A DNA stretch of 64,000 bases from NCBI GenBank assembly GCA_964551305.1, contig CAZKBT010000003.1, positions 1-64,000 of the forward strand, in the 5' to 3' direction. A program made the position numbers and the translations under genes. This document shows positions 34,794 to 42,656 of the stretch, in pieces. Within the stretch, counting starts at the first letter, position 1. Each line of letters opens with the position of its first letter. The notes under the pieces were generated by a model, which was not told the DNA's origin, ran no database searches, and worked only from the letters and a program-made list of their open reading frames with translations. This stretch comes from JBAZDC01 sp041654595. Its GTDB lineage: Bacteria; Pseudomonadota; Gammaproteobacteria; Burkholderiales; Burkholderiaceae_B.

Positions 34794-35804
34794 TCAACGC
34801 CGACTTTGCTCGCTGAAATAGCGCTTCGCCCCGGCATGCATCGGGACCGGCAGGGGATTGCGGCTCATGTCGGTGGCCTTCAGTGTGTCGAAGGCGGGAT
34901 GCAGCCTTTTGAAATCGTCCAGATTGTCGAACACGGCCTGCGTCAGAAGATAGACGACGTCCTCGGGGACGTCGGCCGAGGCGACCAGCGTCGCCGTGAC
35001 GCCGTAGGTAGGCGTCGGCTTTGGATTGTTGGGATAGAGTCCGCCGGGTATGACCGTCTTTCGATAATACACGTGGCCGGCCACCAGCTTGTCCACGGCC
35101 GGTCCCGTCAGCGGGATGAGCAGCGCGCCGCAACTGGAGGTCGGATCCTGGATGTTGGCCGAGGGATGACCGATGCCGTAGACGAAGCCGTCGATCTTGC
35201 CGCTGCACAGCGCCGCGCCGTGCTCATCCGGTTTGAACGTCGTCACTTGGCCGAAGAACTGCAAGTCTTCGCCGCGCGCCGCCAGATACTGCTCGATCAG
35301 GTTGCGCGAGCTCGATCCGACGCTGCCGACATTGAAGCGCTTGCCTCTCAGGTCGTCGAATGACGAGGCGTGAGCGCCCTTGGAGGCGACGATCGTTACC
35401 GGTTCGGCGTGCAGGGAAAACACGACCCGCAGCTTTTTGTAGGCGCCGGCTTCCTGGAATTGTCTTTCGCCGTTGTAGGCGTTGTAGGCGACGTCCGATT
35501 GGACGATGCCGAACTCGAGCTCTCCGGACTTTAACGAACTGACATTGAACACGGAGCCGCCGGTGGGTTCGGCCGAGCAGCGTATCCGTTGTTCAGGGCG
35601 TTGCCTGAGGACCAGCCTGCATATGGCGGCCCCCGCCGCATAGTACACGCCCGTCACGCTGCCTGTGCCGATGCTCAGGGTCGTGACGGCGGCTGTTTGC
35701 GCGGCGGCGGGCGCGACGAACGCCAGGCAGGCGGTGGTGGCCGCGGTCAGGCCAAGCGTGCGCAGGGCAAGGAGGGGCGGGCGGTATGCTGGCAGGACGG
35801 GCAA
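34794..35804 (-). CDS. TAXI-family TRAP transporter solute receptor (paralogue)
   Basis: 336 residues from a TTG at 35804 with GGAG seven bases upstream; no ATG or GTG gives a complete signal peptide. Signal sequence ends FVAPAAAQTA, mature part begins TLSIGTGSVTGVYYAAGAAIC. Conserved blocks LEFGIVQSDVAYNAYNG, FSLHAEPVTIVASKG and VGSVGSSSRNLIEQYL mirror the downstream gene, indicating a tandem duplication. Periplasmic receptor with an unknown ligand. No permease gene is linked. A 13-bp hairpin lies in its leader (35847-35881). Confidence 0.88.
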   Translation of the reverse strand: MPVLPAYRPPLLALRTLGLTAATTACLAFVAPAAAQTAAVTTLSIGTGSVTGVYYAAGAAICRLVLRQRPEQRIRCSAEPTGGSVFNVSSLKSGELEFGIVQSDVAYNAYNGERQFQEAGAYKKLRVVFSLHAEPVTIVASKGAHASSFDDLRGKRFNVGSVGSSSRNLIEQYLAARGEDLQFFGQVTTFKPDEHGAALCSGKIDGFVYGIGHPSANIQDPTSSCGALLIPLTGPAVDKLVAGHVYYRKTVIPGGLYPNNPKPTPTYGVTATLVASADVPEDVVYLLTQAVFDNLDDFKRLHPAFDTLKATDMSRNPLPVPMHAGAKRYFSEQSRR

Positions 35805-35846
35805 AGCGTTCTCCGGTGTTCAAATCATCGTTGCCGATACGTTGGC

Positions 35847-35881
35847 CATGCATGAACCCGGATGCGCCGGGTAAATGCATG
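35847..35881. repeat. 13-bp hairpin between the thiolase stop and TAXI receptor start
   Basis: Outer stem CATGCAT/ATGCATG (35847-35853 with 35875-35881), a two-by-two internal loop, inner stem ACCCGG/CCGGGT (35856-35861 with 35867-35872) and a five-base loop. No T-run follows on either strand, so it is not a classical terminator. It could end thiolase transcripts with help from Rho, or fold the leader of the TAXI mRNA. Confidence 0.5.
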
Positions 35882-35924
35882 ATAGCCAATAGTACCTGGT
35901 CCAATGATATCCGGATTAAGCGGA

Positions 35925-37070
35925 TTAATCAGATGTCAGGATGTGAATGGTGCATGCCCCGTGATCGAGTCCCGACACGCCGCCGCCCGTGCAGTGGGTC
36001 AGCGCATTCTTGGCGCCTTTTACCTGCCGCTTCCCGGCATGCCCGCGCAATTGTTCCACTGCCTCGACCACTTGCGCGATGCCGGTTGCGCCCGGCGGGT
36101 GCCCTTTTGCGATCAGGCCGCCGCTGGGATTGACGGGCAGGCGGCCGCCGATCGTGGTCGCGCCTTCCCGCAGCAGATGCTTGGCCTGGCCGGCGCCGCA
36201 GAAACCCAGCGCTTCGTAATAGAGCATCTCGGCGATGCTGAAGGCGTCGTGCACTTCCGCGAAGTGAATGTCGCTAGGCTGAAGGCCGGCCTGCGCATAA
36301 GCTTTTTGCGCGCAGCGCACCGTAATTTCCGGACTGGTCATATCCCTGAAGTCGCTACGGTAAAGGCCGGAGCAGAGTTGCGACGCAAGAATGCGCACCG
36401 GGCTCTGCGCGGCCTTGCGCGCCCATGCCTCGCTGCCGACGATGACCGCCGCCGCGCCGTCCGCTCGGGCGCAGCATTGCAGCAGCGTCAACGGATCCGC
36501 GACCAGCCTCGATCCCAGGACTTCGTCCATCGAGACGGCGGCCTGGAACAATGCCTTGTCGTTATCGACGGCATGCTTTCTGTTCTTCACGCAAACCGAG
36601 GCAAGGTCTTCTTCGGTCGCGCCATACTCGAACATGTAGCGTCGCGCCCGCGTCGCATATACGGCTGGAGGGCTTACGCCCAGAGAACCGTCGAAATCAT
36701 CCGGGTGGCGCGGTAGAGGCCCGGCTATGTGAGTCAGCTTATCCGCGCCGATGACCAGGATGGCATCATGCATGCCGGCTGCCACTGCCATCTGCGCCAG
36801 ATGCAGCGCCGTGGAACTGCTCGAGCATGCGTTTTCCACGTTGGCGATCGGCATCCCCAGCAGTCCGATGTGCTTCAATGCGCGCTGGCCCACCATGCTG
36901 CCGCCCCATTGGGTGCCGACGTAGGCGGCGCCGATCTCGTCGCCGTTGAAACCGGCATCGGCCAACGCGGCCGCGGCCGCGCCGGCCGCCAGCTCCGACA
37001 ACGGCGTTTCTTTATGCTTGCCGAAAGCCATCATGCCGGCGCCGATTAGATAGACTGGCCGTGTCGTCAT
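35925..37070 (-). CDS. Thiolase/SCPx-type acetyl-CoA acetyltransferase-like protein
   Basis: 381 residues from the ATG at 37070, two bases after the DUF35 gene; the frame open to 37448 is not coding. Nucleophile C82 sits in VENACSSSSTALH, the catalytic histidine in AKGHPPGATG and the second cysteine in HCTGGGVSG. This is the SCPx/lipid-transfer thiolase group, always paired with a Zn-ribbon OB-fold (DUF35) partner that organises the complex. Such enzymes cleave beta-ketoacyl- or beta-hydroxyacyl-CoA (thiolase or retro-aldol). Substrate unknown; operon with MmgE/PrpD suggests carboxylic acid catabolism. Confidence 0.88.
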   Translation of the reverse strand: MTTRPVYLIGAGMMAFGKHKETPLSELAAGAAAAALADAGFNGDEIGAAYVGTQWGGSMVGQRALKHIGLLGMPIANVENACSSSSTALHLAQMAVAAGMHDAILVIGADKLTHIAGPLPRHPDDFDGSLGVSPPAVYATRARRYMFEYGATEEDLASVCVKNRKHAVDNDKALFQAAVSMDEVLGSRLVADPLTLLQCCARADGAAAVIVGSEAWARKAAQSPVRILASQLCSGLYRSDFRDMTSPEITVRCAQKAYAQAGLQPSDIHFAEVHDAFSIAEMLYYEALGFCGAGQAKHLLREGATTIGGRLPVNPSGGLIAKGHPPGATGIAQVVEAVEQLRGHAGKRQVKGAKNALTHCTGGGVSGLDHGACTIHILTSD

Positions 37071-37072
37071 GT

Positions 37073-37507
37073 TCAGTGCTCCAGCGCGTGAAAACGGAAG
37101 CAAGTCACGGGCGCGCCATCGGCGGCGGTGTACAGTACCGCCTGCTCGACGCCGACGCGCATGCCGACCTTCAGCTTGGCGGAGTCCGTTTCGCGGATCT
37201 GGCCGCACACTCTGACTTTTTCTTCGGGGTAGTCGACGTAGCCCACGGTGTATTCGGCTGGCCATACGCCGCCGGCGCCTCTCACGATGGTGTAGGTGTA
37301 GAGCTCGCCGGTGGAGGAAAGCTTGGTTCTCGTGAAGTCCTTGCCGCGGCAGGCGGCGCACGTGGCGATGGCGGGCAGGTAGCATGTTCCGCAATGCGTG
37401 CACGTATACCCAAAAAGCTCGACGTCGCCGTCCTCCGCGCGCGCCCAATAGTCGCCGTGCAGCCGGCGCTCCGATGTTGCCGTGTTGATGTCGGTTTCTT
37501 GTATCAT
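37073..37507 (-). CDS. Zn-ribbon OB-fold protein (DUF35), thiolase partner
   Basis: 144 residues. A rubredoxin-like zinc ribbon with CTHCGTCYLPAIATCAAC (two CxxC pairs) and an OB fold (GELYTYTIVR, VGYVDYPEEKVRVCGQI). DUF35 proteins bind acyl-CoA and pair with SCPx-type thiolases. Two bases upstream of the thiolase gene and 16 bases downstream of the MmgE/PrpD gene, so part of one three-gene operon. Confidence 0.88.
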   Translation of the reverse strand: MIQETDINTATSERRLHGDYWARAEDGDVELFGYTCTHCGTCYLPAIATCAACRGKDFTRTKLSSTGELYTYTIVRGAGGVWPAEYTVGYVDYPEEKVRVCGQIRETDSAKLKVGMRVGVEQAVLYTAADGAPVTCFRFHALEH

Positions 37508-37523
37508 TGATGATCCTTGATGC

Positions 37524-38921
37524 TCAACGGGTTGCAGCCCGATGATGGGCCGAGAAGATTGCCTGAAACGTATTGCCGGCCACGCAATGAAGGTCGGCGG
37601 CGGCTTGCGCCTGTATGATGTCGTCGAATAGCGCCTGCGACTTGTCGGACAGTCCGGCGTGGCGCAAGCAATCCGCTACCTTTTCCAGAAGCCGTTGCAT
37701 GAAGGCCGGCTGGCCATAGCGACAGGGCAGGTCCGCCATGCGCTGCGCGAGCTGCCGGCCGTCGGCCAGCGTGATCGAGACGCACGCGGTCCGCGTGCCG
37801 TCCGATTGCAGCGACTCGCGCACCTGCATCGAAGACATCAGCTTGCGAATATCGGGCCTCTGTAGTGCTTGATCCGTGAATGAATCCAGCCGCAGCGCAC
37901 CGTCCGCCAGCGCGCAGGCGACGCCGAACTCGATGCTGAATCGCGCTTCGTCGGCGTTGACGGGAAGGCGGTCCAGCAACGGCGCATGGGCGCTCGGCGT
38001 TCCTTCTATCAGGATGGCGCGGACGTGTGATGCGGATGGAGAGTCGATCCGGGCGCGCAAGGCCAATGCGGCTTCGATGGCGCGATGGGCGGCATAGCAG
38101 TTGGGAAACTGTTTGATCTCGATGCCGATGCGCGCGATGGCCAAGTCTGCTCCGGCATCGCGCTCAGGTAGAGCCAAGGGGATCGCATGCGTGGCGCCAT
38201 ATAGACTGCCGAAGCTTGTCGGCCCTTCGAGCGCGCGGCAGGATGCGTCGACCCCGGCCTTGGCCAGCAGCGCCGCCCTCAGGGCGCCGCAAGCGGCAAA
38301 GCCCGCTTGGAACGGTTTTGCCAGCGTACCGAAGTTGGCCTGGACGCCGGCGGACTGCGCGACAGCCAGCCCCAGGGCATGGGATGCCTCCCGCGCATCC
38401 AGTTTCAGCGTGCGCGAACATGCCGCGGCGGCGGCCAGAATGCCGACGGTGGAGGTGGCGTGCCAGCCTGCGGGATAGTGGTGCGCGGTGATGGCCGCGC
38501 CGATCTGCGCACCCACTTCAAAGCCGAGCGCGTACGCGTCGAGCAGTTCGCCGAATGTGGACCGTCCGATTTGGCCCGCCGCCCATAGCGCCGGCCAGAT
38601 GACGGCGCCGGGATGGCCTCGCCACGCCTGCGTGACGTCATCGTAATCCAGCGCATGGGCGGCCACCGCGTTGAACAGGGCGGCCGCTTCGGGAAGATGG
38701 GGCTCGCCGGTAAGCCAGGCCGTCGCGCCTTGGTCTTGACGCATGGCGCGCGTATAGCCGCGGGCTAGGCGCGACGCCGTCTCGTTCCTGCCTGCCAACG
38801 CCACCGCCAGCGTATCCAGCAGGCTCAGGCGCGCGATCTCGCGCGCTGCCGGCGTGATCGAAGCGGAAGGAAACTCGACAAGAAAGCGTGCCAGGCGTTG
38901 TTGCGAATTTGGGTCACTCAT
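37524..38921 (-). CDS. MmgE/PrpD family protein (first copy)
   Basis: 465 residues from the ATG at 38921. The frame continues to 39044 through the promoter, which is not plausible. Typical blocks are LSLLDTLAVALAGRNE, AALFNAVAAHALDYDD, GHPGAVIWPALWAAG, LGLAVAQSAGVQANFGTLAKPFQAG and KQFPNCYAAH. The family includes 2-methylcitrate dehydratase, cis-aconitate decarboxylase and related lyases. Which acid it handles is unknown. First gene of an operon with DUF35 and thiolase genes, under a strong-looking promoter at 39015-39044 that overlaps a palindromic operator. Confidence 0.88.
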   Translation of the reverse strand: MSDPNSQQRLARFLVEFPSASITPAAREIARLSLLDTLAVALAGRNETASRLARGYTRAMRQDQGATAWLTGEPHLPEAAALFNAVAAHALDYDDVTQAWRGHPGAVIWPALWAAGQIGRSTFGELLDAYALGFEVGAQIGAAITAHHYPAGWHATSTVGILAAAAACSRTLKLDAREASHALGLAVAQSAGVQANFGTLAKPFQAGFAACGALRAALLAKAGVDASCRALEGPTSFGSLYGATHAIPLALPERDAGADLAIARIGIEIKQFPNCYAAHRAIEAALALRARIDSPSASHVRAILIEGTPSAHAPLLDRLPVNADEARFSIEFGVACALADGALRLDSFTDQALQRPDIRKLMSSMQVRESLQSDGTRTACVSITLADGRQLAQRMADLPCRYGQPAFMQRLLEKVADCLRHAGLSDKSQALFDDIIQAQAAADLHCVAGNTFQAIFSAHHRAATR

Positions 38922-39002
38922 GTTGCTTATGCCGGGGTCTCGGGTGGGGGCGGATCGAACGGTTTCGTGAGACGAGCGATGAATCATCCCGCTTGCGGGT
39001 AC

Positions 39003-39031
39003 TTGTCTAAAACCAATATATCTGATCAAAT
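39003..39031 (+). promoter_or_regulatory. Weak candidate promoter for the aminotransferase operon
   Basis: TTGTCT at 39003-39008, a 17-base spacer, and TCAAAT at 39026-39031 (four of six matches each). It overlaps the divergent promoter and the palindrome at 39016-39035. Confidence 0.35.
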
Positions 39032-39044
39032 ATATAACAGTCAA
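39015..39044 (-). promoter_or_regulatory. Sigma-70-like promoter of the MmgE/PrpD-DUF35-thiolase operon
   Basis: On the minus strand TTGACT (39039-39044), an 18-base spacer, and TATATT (39015-39020); each box matches five of six consensus bases. It lies about 94-123 bases upstream of the ATG at 38921. Confidence 0.6.
39016..39035. promoter_or_regulatory. Palindromic operator in the divergent promoter region
   Basis: ATATATCTGATCAAATATAT is a 20-base palindrome with one mismatched pair. It overlaps the -10 and spacer of the minus-strand promoter and the -10 of the plus-strand candidate. On the minus strand it contains ATATTTGAT, which recurs in the sites at 41685 and 42592. Confidence 0.55.
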
Positions 39045-39073
39045 GCACCACTACAATAGGATGAGGCATAACC

Positions 39074-40381
39074 ATGAGCTCTCGCGCGCAAGCACAGGAC
39101 CCGACTTCCGAACGCGGTATTTGCGAAAGAATCCGCCGACTGGAAGGAGGGGGGCTACGAACGTTCGTCAATCCCGAGCCTCTCGTGCTCGCAGGCGCGC
39201 AAGGGCCCTGGCTGCACGGCGTCGACGGACGCAGGTATCTGGATTTCGCGGGCAGTTTCGCGGTGACCATCACCGGCCACGGCCATCCCGCGGTCGTCAA
39301 GGCGATTCAGGCCCAGGCCGAGACGCTCATTCATTGTCCATCCGCCTATCCCTCCGAACTGCGGGCGGAGTTCCTGGAGACGATCGAGTCGATCTGCGCC
39401 GATACCATGGGTGGCGACATGGCGATCATGCCGGCGATGTCGGGCGCGATGGCGAATGAAATGGCCGTGTCGCTGGTGCGGCACTTGCGGCCGGGAGCCG
39501 AGTTCGTGGCGTTCACCGGCGGGTATTTCGGCCGATCGGTGGGGACCGCGGCGTTTGCGGGCAAGGCCCAGTACCGATCCGCGTTGGGCCTCGGGCCGGC
39601 CGCGCATTTCGCGCCGTATCCCTATGCCAAGCGCTTCGGCCCCGATGCCTCCGATTTCACCATGCGATATCTCGAGGCGATAACCGGCAAGGGCGGCGGC
39701 GCGGGCCGGATCGGAGCCGTCATACTCGAGCCCATCCAGGGCAATGGCGGGGTCATTATCCCGCCCGAGGATTTCCTGCCCAGGCTGAGGGCGTTTTGCG
39801 ACCGCATCGGGGCTCTGTTGGTGGTTGATGAGATCCAAAGCGGCTGCGGACGCAGCGGCGCCATGTGGGCCGTCGACCATTGGGGAGTCGCCCCGGATTT
39901 GATGACGATAGGCAAGGGTATCGGGGGAAACATGGGCGTCGCCGCGCTGGTCGGCAAACGCGAGCTGATGGCGTGGACGCCGGATGCCTATAGTTCCACT
40001 TTCTTGACCAACCATATAGGGTTGGCGGCGTCGATTGCCGCCATTCAGGTCGTTCGCGAAGAGGGGCTGGTGCAACGGTCCAGGATGCTCGGGGATAAAT
40101 ATTTGCCCTGGCTGCAGGAACGGTTGGCCGGCCGCCCCGGTGTCGCGGATGTTCGTGGACGCGGCCTGTGGTTCGCCATCGAAATGGATGCGACGGAAAG
40201 CGCGACGGCGGCGCAGCGCGCCGCGGCGGCGGCCAAAGCGCTGCGCGGCAAGGGCGTCGTCATCGGCACGGGCGGATACGAAGGACAGGTTTTCAAGATC
40301 GCGCCGCCGCTCGATATCGAAGAAAGCGTGCTGGTGGACGGGTTGCAACGCGTATGCGATGTCGTTGCGGAGGTTCGCTAG
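39074..40381 (+). CDS. Class III PLP-dependent aminotransferase
   Basis: 435 residues. Beta/omega-aminotransferase fold: LDFAGSFAVTITGHGHPAVVKAI, AMSGAMANEMAVSL (phosphate cup), GGYFGRSVGT (GYHGR in most members), ILEPIQGNGGV, VDEIQSGCGRSG with Asp252, and the Schiff-base lysine K281 in TIGKGIGGN. Transfers an omega-amino group (for example from GABA, beta-alanine or a diamine) to an oxo acid; substrate not decidable. Three bases upstream of the CaiB-like gene. The start has no strong ribosome-binding site. Confidence 0.88.
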   Translation: MSSRAQAQDPTSERGICERIRRLEGGGLRTFVNPEPLVLAGAQGPWLHGVDGRRYLDFAGSFAVTITGHGHPAVVKAIQAQAETLIHCPSAYPSELRAEFLETIESICADTMGGDMAIMPAMSGAMANEMAVSLVRHLRPGAEFVAFTGGYFGRSVGTAAFAGKAQYRSALGLGPAAHFAPYPYAKRFGPDASDFTMRYLEAITGKGGGAGRIGAVILEPIQGNGGVIIPPEDFLPRLRAFCDRIGALLVVDEIQSGCGRSGAMWAVDHWGVAPDLMTIGKGIGGNMGVAALVGKRELMAWTPDAYSSTFLTNHIGLAASIAAIQVVREEGLVQRSRMLGDKYLPWLQERLAGRPGVADVRGRGLWFAIEMDATESATAAQRAAAAAKALRGKGVVIGTGGYEGQVFKIAPPLDIEESVLVDGLQRVCDVVAEVR

Positions 40382-40383
40382 CC

Positions 40384-41658
40384 ATGGCCCACGTTGAGGG
40401 AAATACGGATTCAGGGGCGATGGGCGAGGCGGGACGCGCAGGCTGGGGCGCATTGGAAGGTGTAAGAGTCATCGATCTTACCCGTATGCTGTCCGGGCCG
40501 TATTGCACCATGCTGCTGGCCGACCAAGGCGCGGAAGTCATCAAGGTGGAGTCTTTCGACGGGGATACGAGCCGCGGCCACGGTCCGTATCGCGAAGACG
40601 ACCCGGACCGCGAATTCGGCGGATACTTCCAGAGCGTGAATCGGAACAAGAAAAGCATCGTGCTCAACTTGAAGGACCAGGCGTCGATCGAGGTCATGCG
40701 CAAGCTCGTGGCAACCGCCGACGTGCTGGTGGAGAACTTCCGGTCGGGCGTGATGGAACGCCTGGGGCTGGGTTACGAGCAATTGCGCGAGATCAATCCC
40801 CGGCTCGTCTACGCCGCCATTCGGGGGTTCGGGGATCCGCGCACCGGCGCCAGTCCTTATGACGACTGGCCGGCGTACGACGTGGTGGCGCAGGCCATGG
40901 GGGGGCTGATAGGCATTACCGGGCCAGGGCCGGGAGAACATGTGAAGGTGGGTCCCGGCGTCGGGGACATATTCCCGGGAGCCATGGCGACGGTAGGCAT
41001 CCTGAGCGCGTTGCACTACGCCGGCAGGACGGGGCAAGGGCAGTTCGTCGACGTGGCCATGTATGATGCCGTGCTTGCGCTTTGCGAGCGCATCGTTTAT
41101 CAGCATTCGTTTTCAGGCGCCGTTCCGGGACCCGAAGGCAGCGCCCATCCCTTTTTCAGCCCCTTCGGCCTATACCCCGCCGCGGACGGCTGGGTAACGA
41201 TTGCTTGTCCGAACGACGGTTTCTGGTCGGCGCTGACGCGCGCAATGGGCTGCCCGGAACTGGCCCAGGACGATCGAACCCGGACCAAGGTGGATCGCGC
41301 CAGGAACTCGGCTTTCGTCAACGAGACGGTACGGGCGTGGACGAGCCGGCTCACCAAGGCGGAGCTGGCGGAGCTCCTGGGCGGCAAAGTGCCGTTCGGG
41401 CCCGTTCATACCGTGGCGGATATTTTCGCCGATCCGCACGTGCGCGCGCGTGGCATGTTGGCGCAGGTCGCGCACCCCGGTTCCGAACGGCCATCCACGG
41501 TAGCCGGCACCCCCGTGCATTTGGCCGGCACGCCGGGGGGAGTGCGCACGCGGGCGCCTTACTTCGGAGAGCACACCGTCGCCACGCTGCAGGAACTGGG
41601 CTATAGTCGCCCCGATATCGAGGCTATGCGGGAACGCGGCGCGGTGCGGGCAAACTAG
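40384..41658 (+). CDS. CaiB/BaiF (family III) CoA-transferase
   Basis: 424 residues from the ATG at 40384; an ATG at 40420 is possible. Family III features: GVRVIDLTRMLSGPYCTMLLADQGAEVIKVE, SVNRNKKSIVLNLK, the catalytic aspartate D166 in WPAYDVVAQAMGG, and GQGQFVDVAMYDAV. Transfers CoA between carboxylic acids (formyl-CoA/oxalate, carnitine, succinyl-CoA types). Two bases after the aminotransferase stop. It could activate the deaminated acid for the thiolase encoded divergently, which is inference. Confidence 0.9.
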   Translation: MAHVEGNTDSGAMGEAGRAGWGALEGVRVIDLTRMLSGPYCTMLLADQGAEVIKVESFDGDTSRGHGPYREDDPDREFGGYFQSVNRNKKSIVLNLKDQASIEVMRKLVATADVLVENFRSGVMERLGLGYEQLREINPRLVYAAIRGFGDPRTGASPYDDWPAYDVVAQAMGGLIGITGPGPGEHVKVGPGVGDIFPGAMATVGILSALHYAGRTGQGQFVDVAMYDAVLALCERIVYQHSFSGAVPGPEGSAHPFFSPFGLYPAADGWVTIACPNDGFWSALTRAMGCPELAQDDRTRTKVDRARNSAFVNETVRAWTSRLTKAELAELLGGKVPFGPVHTVADIFADPHVRARGMLAQVAHPGSERPSTVAGTPVHLAGTPGGVRTRAPYFGEHTVATLQELGYSRPDIEAMRERGAVRAN

Positions 41659-41684
41659 TTCCAGTCCATCTTATTCATTTCTCC

Positions 41685-41705
41685 TGATATTTGATAAAAT
41701 TTATC
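41685..41705 (+). promoter_or_regulatory. Operator/promoter site in front of the gntR gene
   Basis: TGATATTTGATA (41685-41696) is identical to twelve bases of the palindrome at 42592-42623. GATAAAATTTATC (41693-41705) is a perfect 13-base palindrome, and TAAAAT (41695-41700) is a good -10 box. The arrangement suggests autorepression. Confidence 0.5.
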
Positions 41706-41741
41706 GGAAGCCGCTCGCCGGCATACGAAGGAGATGGTTGG

Positions 41742-42401
41742 ATGCAAGCACAGGAGATCGAGGGCGCCCCCCCTGTTACAAAAACGGATTACATGTACAG
41801 GACGCTGCATGCCGATATCATGGGAGGGGTGCTGCAGCCCGGGCAGAGACTCAGGCTTGCGGAGCTGGCATCGCGTTATCAAATCAGTGAAATGCCGGTC
41901 CGGGAAGCATTGCGCCGCTTGCAGGCCGACGGCTTGGTGGAGTTCGAAAATCATAGAGGCGCCACCGTTACCGCCGTCCCTTTATCGCGGGTCGTGGAAA
42001 TCATTTCGACCAGAACGTTTCTCGAAGTGCTGGCCATTTCGGAATCCACGCCGCATCATACCGCGCAGACTTTGCAGGAGGCGCGTCGCGTCAATGCGGA
42101 ACTCAAGGCCGCTACGGATTCGAAACGGGCCAGCGAACTGAACCGGCAATTCCACGTGCTGCTTTATATGCCTTGCCCGAACATCTTCCTGAAAAAGGAA
42201 ATCGACGCGTTGTGGAACAAGGTCTGGAGCACGCAGCAGCGCTCGGTTTTTGAACGATCCCCCGTGCGGGTGGGCGGAGCGGTCGAGGAGCATGAGGAAA
42301 TACTCAAGGCTATCGCCTCCGGCTCGCAAGAGGCCGTTCGAATTGCCGCATTCAAGCACAGGGACGTGACGTTGGCCAGCTGGGAAGCTCAACTCGCCTA
42401 G
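41742..42401 (+). CDS. GntR family transcriptional regulator (FCD type)
   Basis: 219 residues from the ATG at 41742, eight bases after AAGGAG; a TTG frame start at 41691 lies inside the operator. Winged-helix N-terminus: YMYRTLHADIMGGVLQPGQRL, LAELASRYQISEMPVREALRRL, DGLVEFENHRGATVTAVPL. An all-helical effector domain follows (LNRQFHVLLY, VEEHEEILKAIASG with His in EEHEEI, HRDVTLASW). FCD regulators are usually repressors released by carboxylates. Placed between the CoA-transferase gene and the importer operon, and the likely ligand of the three ATATTTGAT-containing sites. Confidence 0.88.
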   Translation: MQAQEIEGAPPVTKTDYMYRTLHADIMGGVLQPGQRLRLAELASRYQISEMPVREALRRLQADGLVEFENHRGATVTAVPLSRVVEIISTRTFLEVLAISESTPHHTAQTLQEARRVNAELKAATDSKRASELNRQFHVLLYMPCPNIFLKKEIDALWNKVWSTQQRSVFERSPVRVGGAVEEHEEILKAIASGSQEAVRIAAFKHRDVTLASWEAQLA

Positions 42402-42469
42402 TCAATGGGCAACGCGTCGTCGCGGCGGCAGTGTGAGTGGCCGCGCGCCGATGATGCTTCTTCATAACC

Positions 42470-42493
42470 AGGTCCGTTCATGGACCTTTTTTT
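42470..42493 (+). terminator. Rho-independent terminator of the gntR gene
   Basis: Stem AGGTCC/GGACCT (42470-42475 paired with 42482-42487) around a six-base loop, with seven T at 42487-42493. Separates the regulator from the importer operon. Confidence 0.8.
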
Positions 42494-42591
42494 CTGCTTT
42501 ATCACGATGACGATGCGCCCGGAGCCGGCCGTGGATATCGGCATGATCCGACCGTCGTTTTCAAGTGCGTGGGTGAAAACCCTTATACAAG

Positions 42592-42623
42592 AAAGATGAT
42601 ATTTGATATCAAATATCATCTTT
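42592..42623. promoter_or_regulatory. Perfect 32-bp palindrome upstream of the importer operon
   Basis: Sixteen-base arms meet without a spacer; every one of the 16 pairs is complementary. The core is ATTTGATATCAAAT at 42601-42614. It lies 33 bases before the ATG at 42657, just upstream of the AAGGAG ribosome-binding site, where a bound repressor would block initiation. It could also fold as an mRNA hairpin, but without a T-run. The inner 12-mer TGATATTTGATA recurs at 41685. Confidence 0.75.
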
Positions 42624-42656
42624 GTCGCACCAACCACATAAAAAGGAGCAAGCTAG

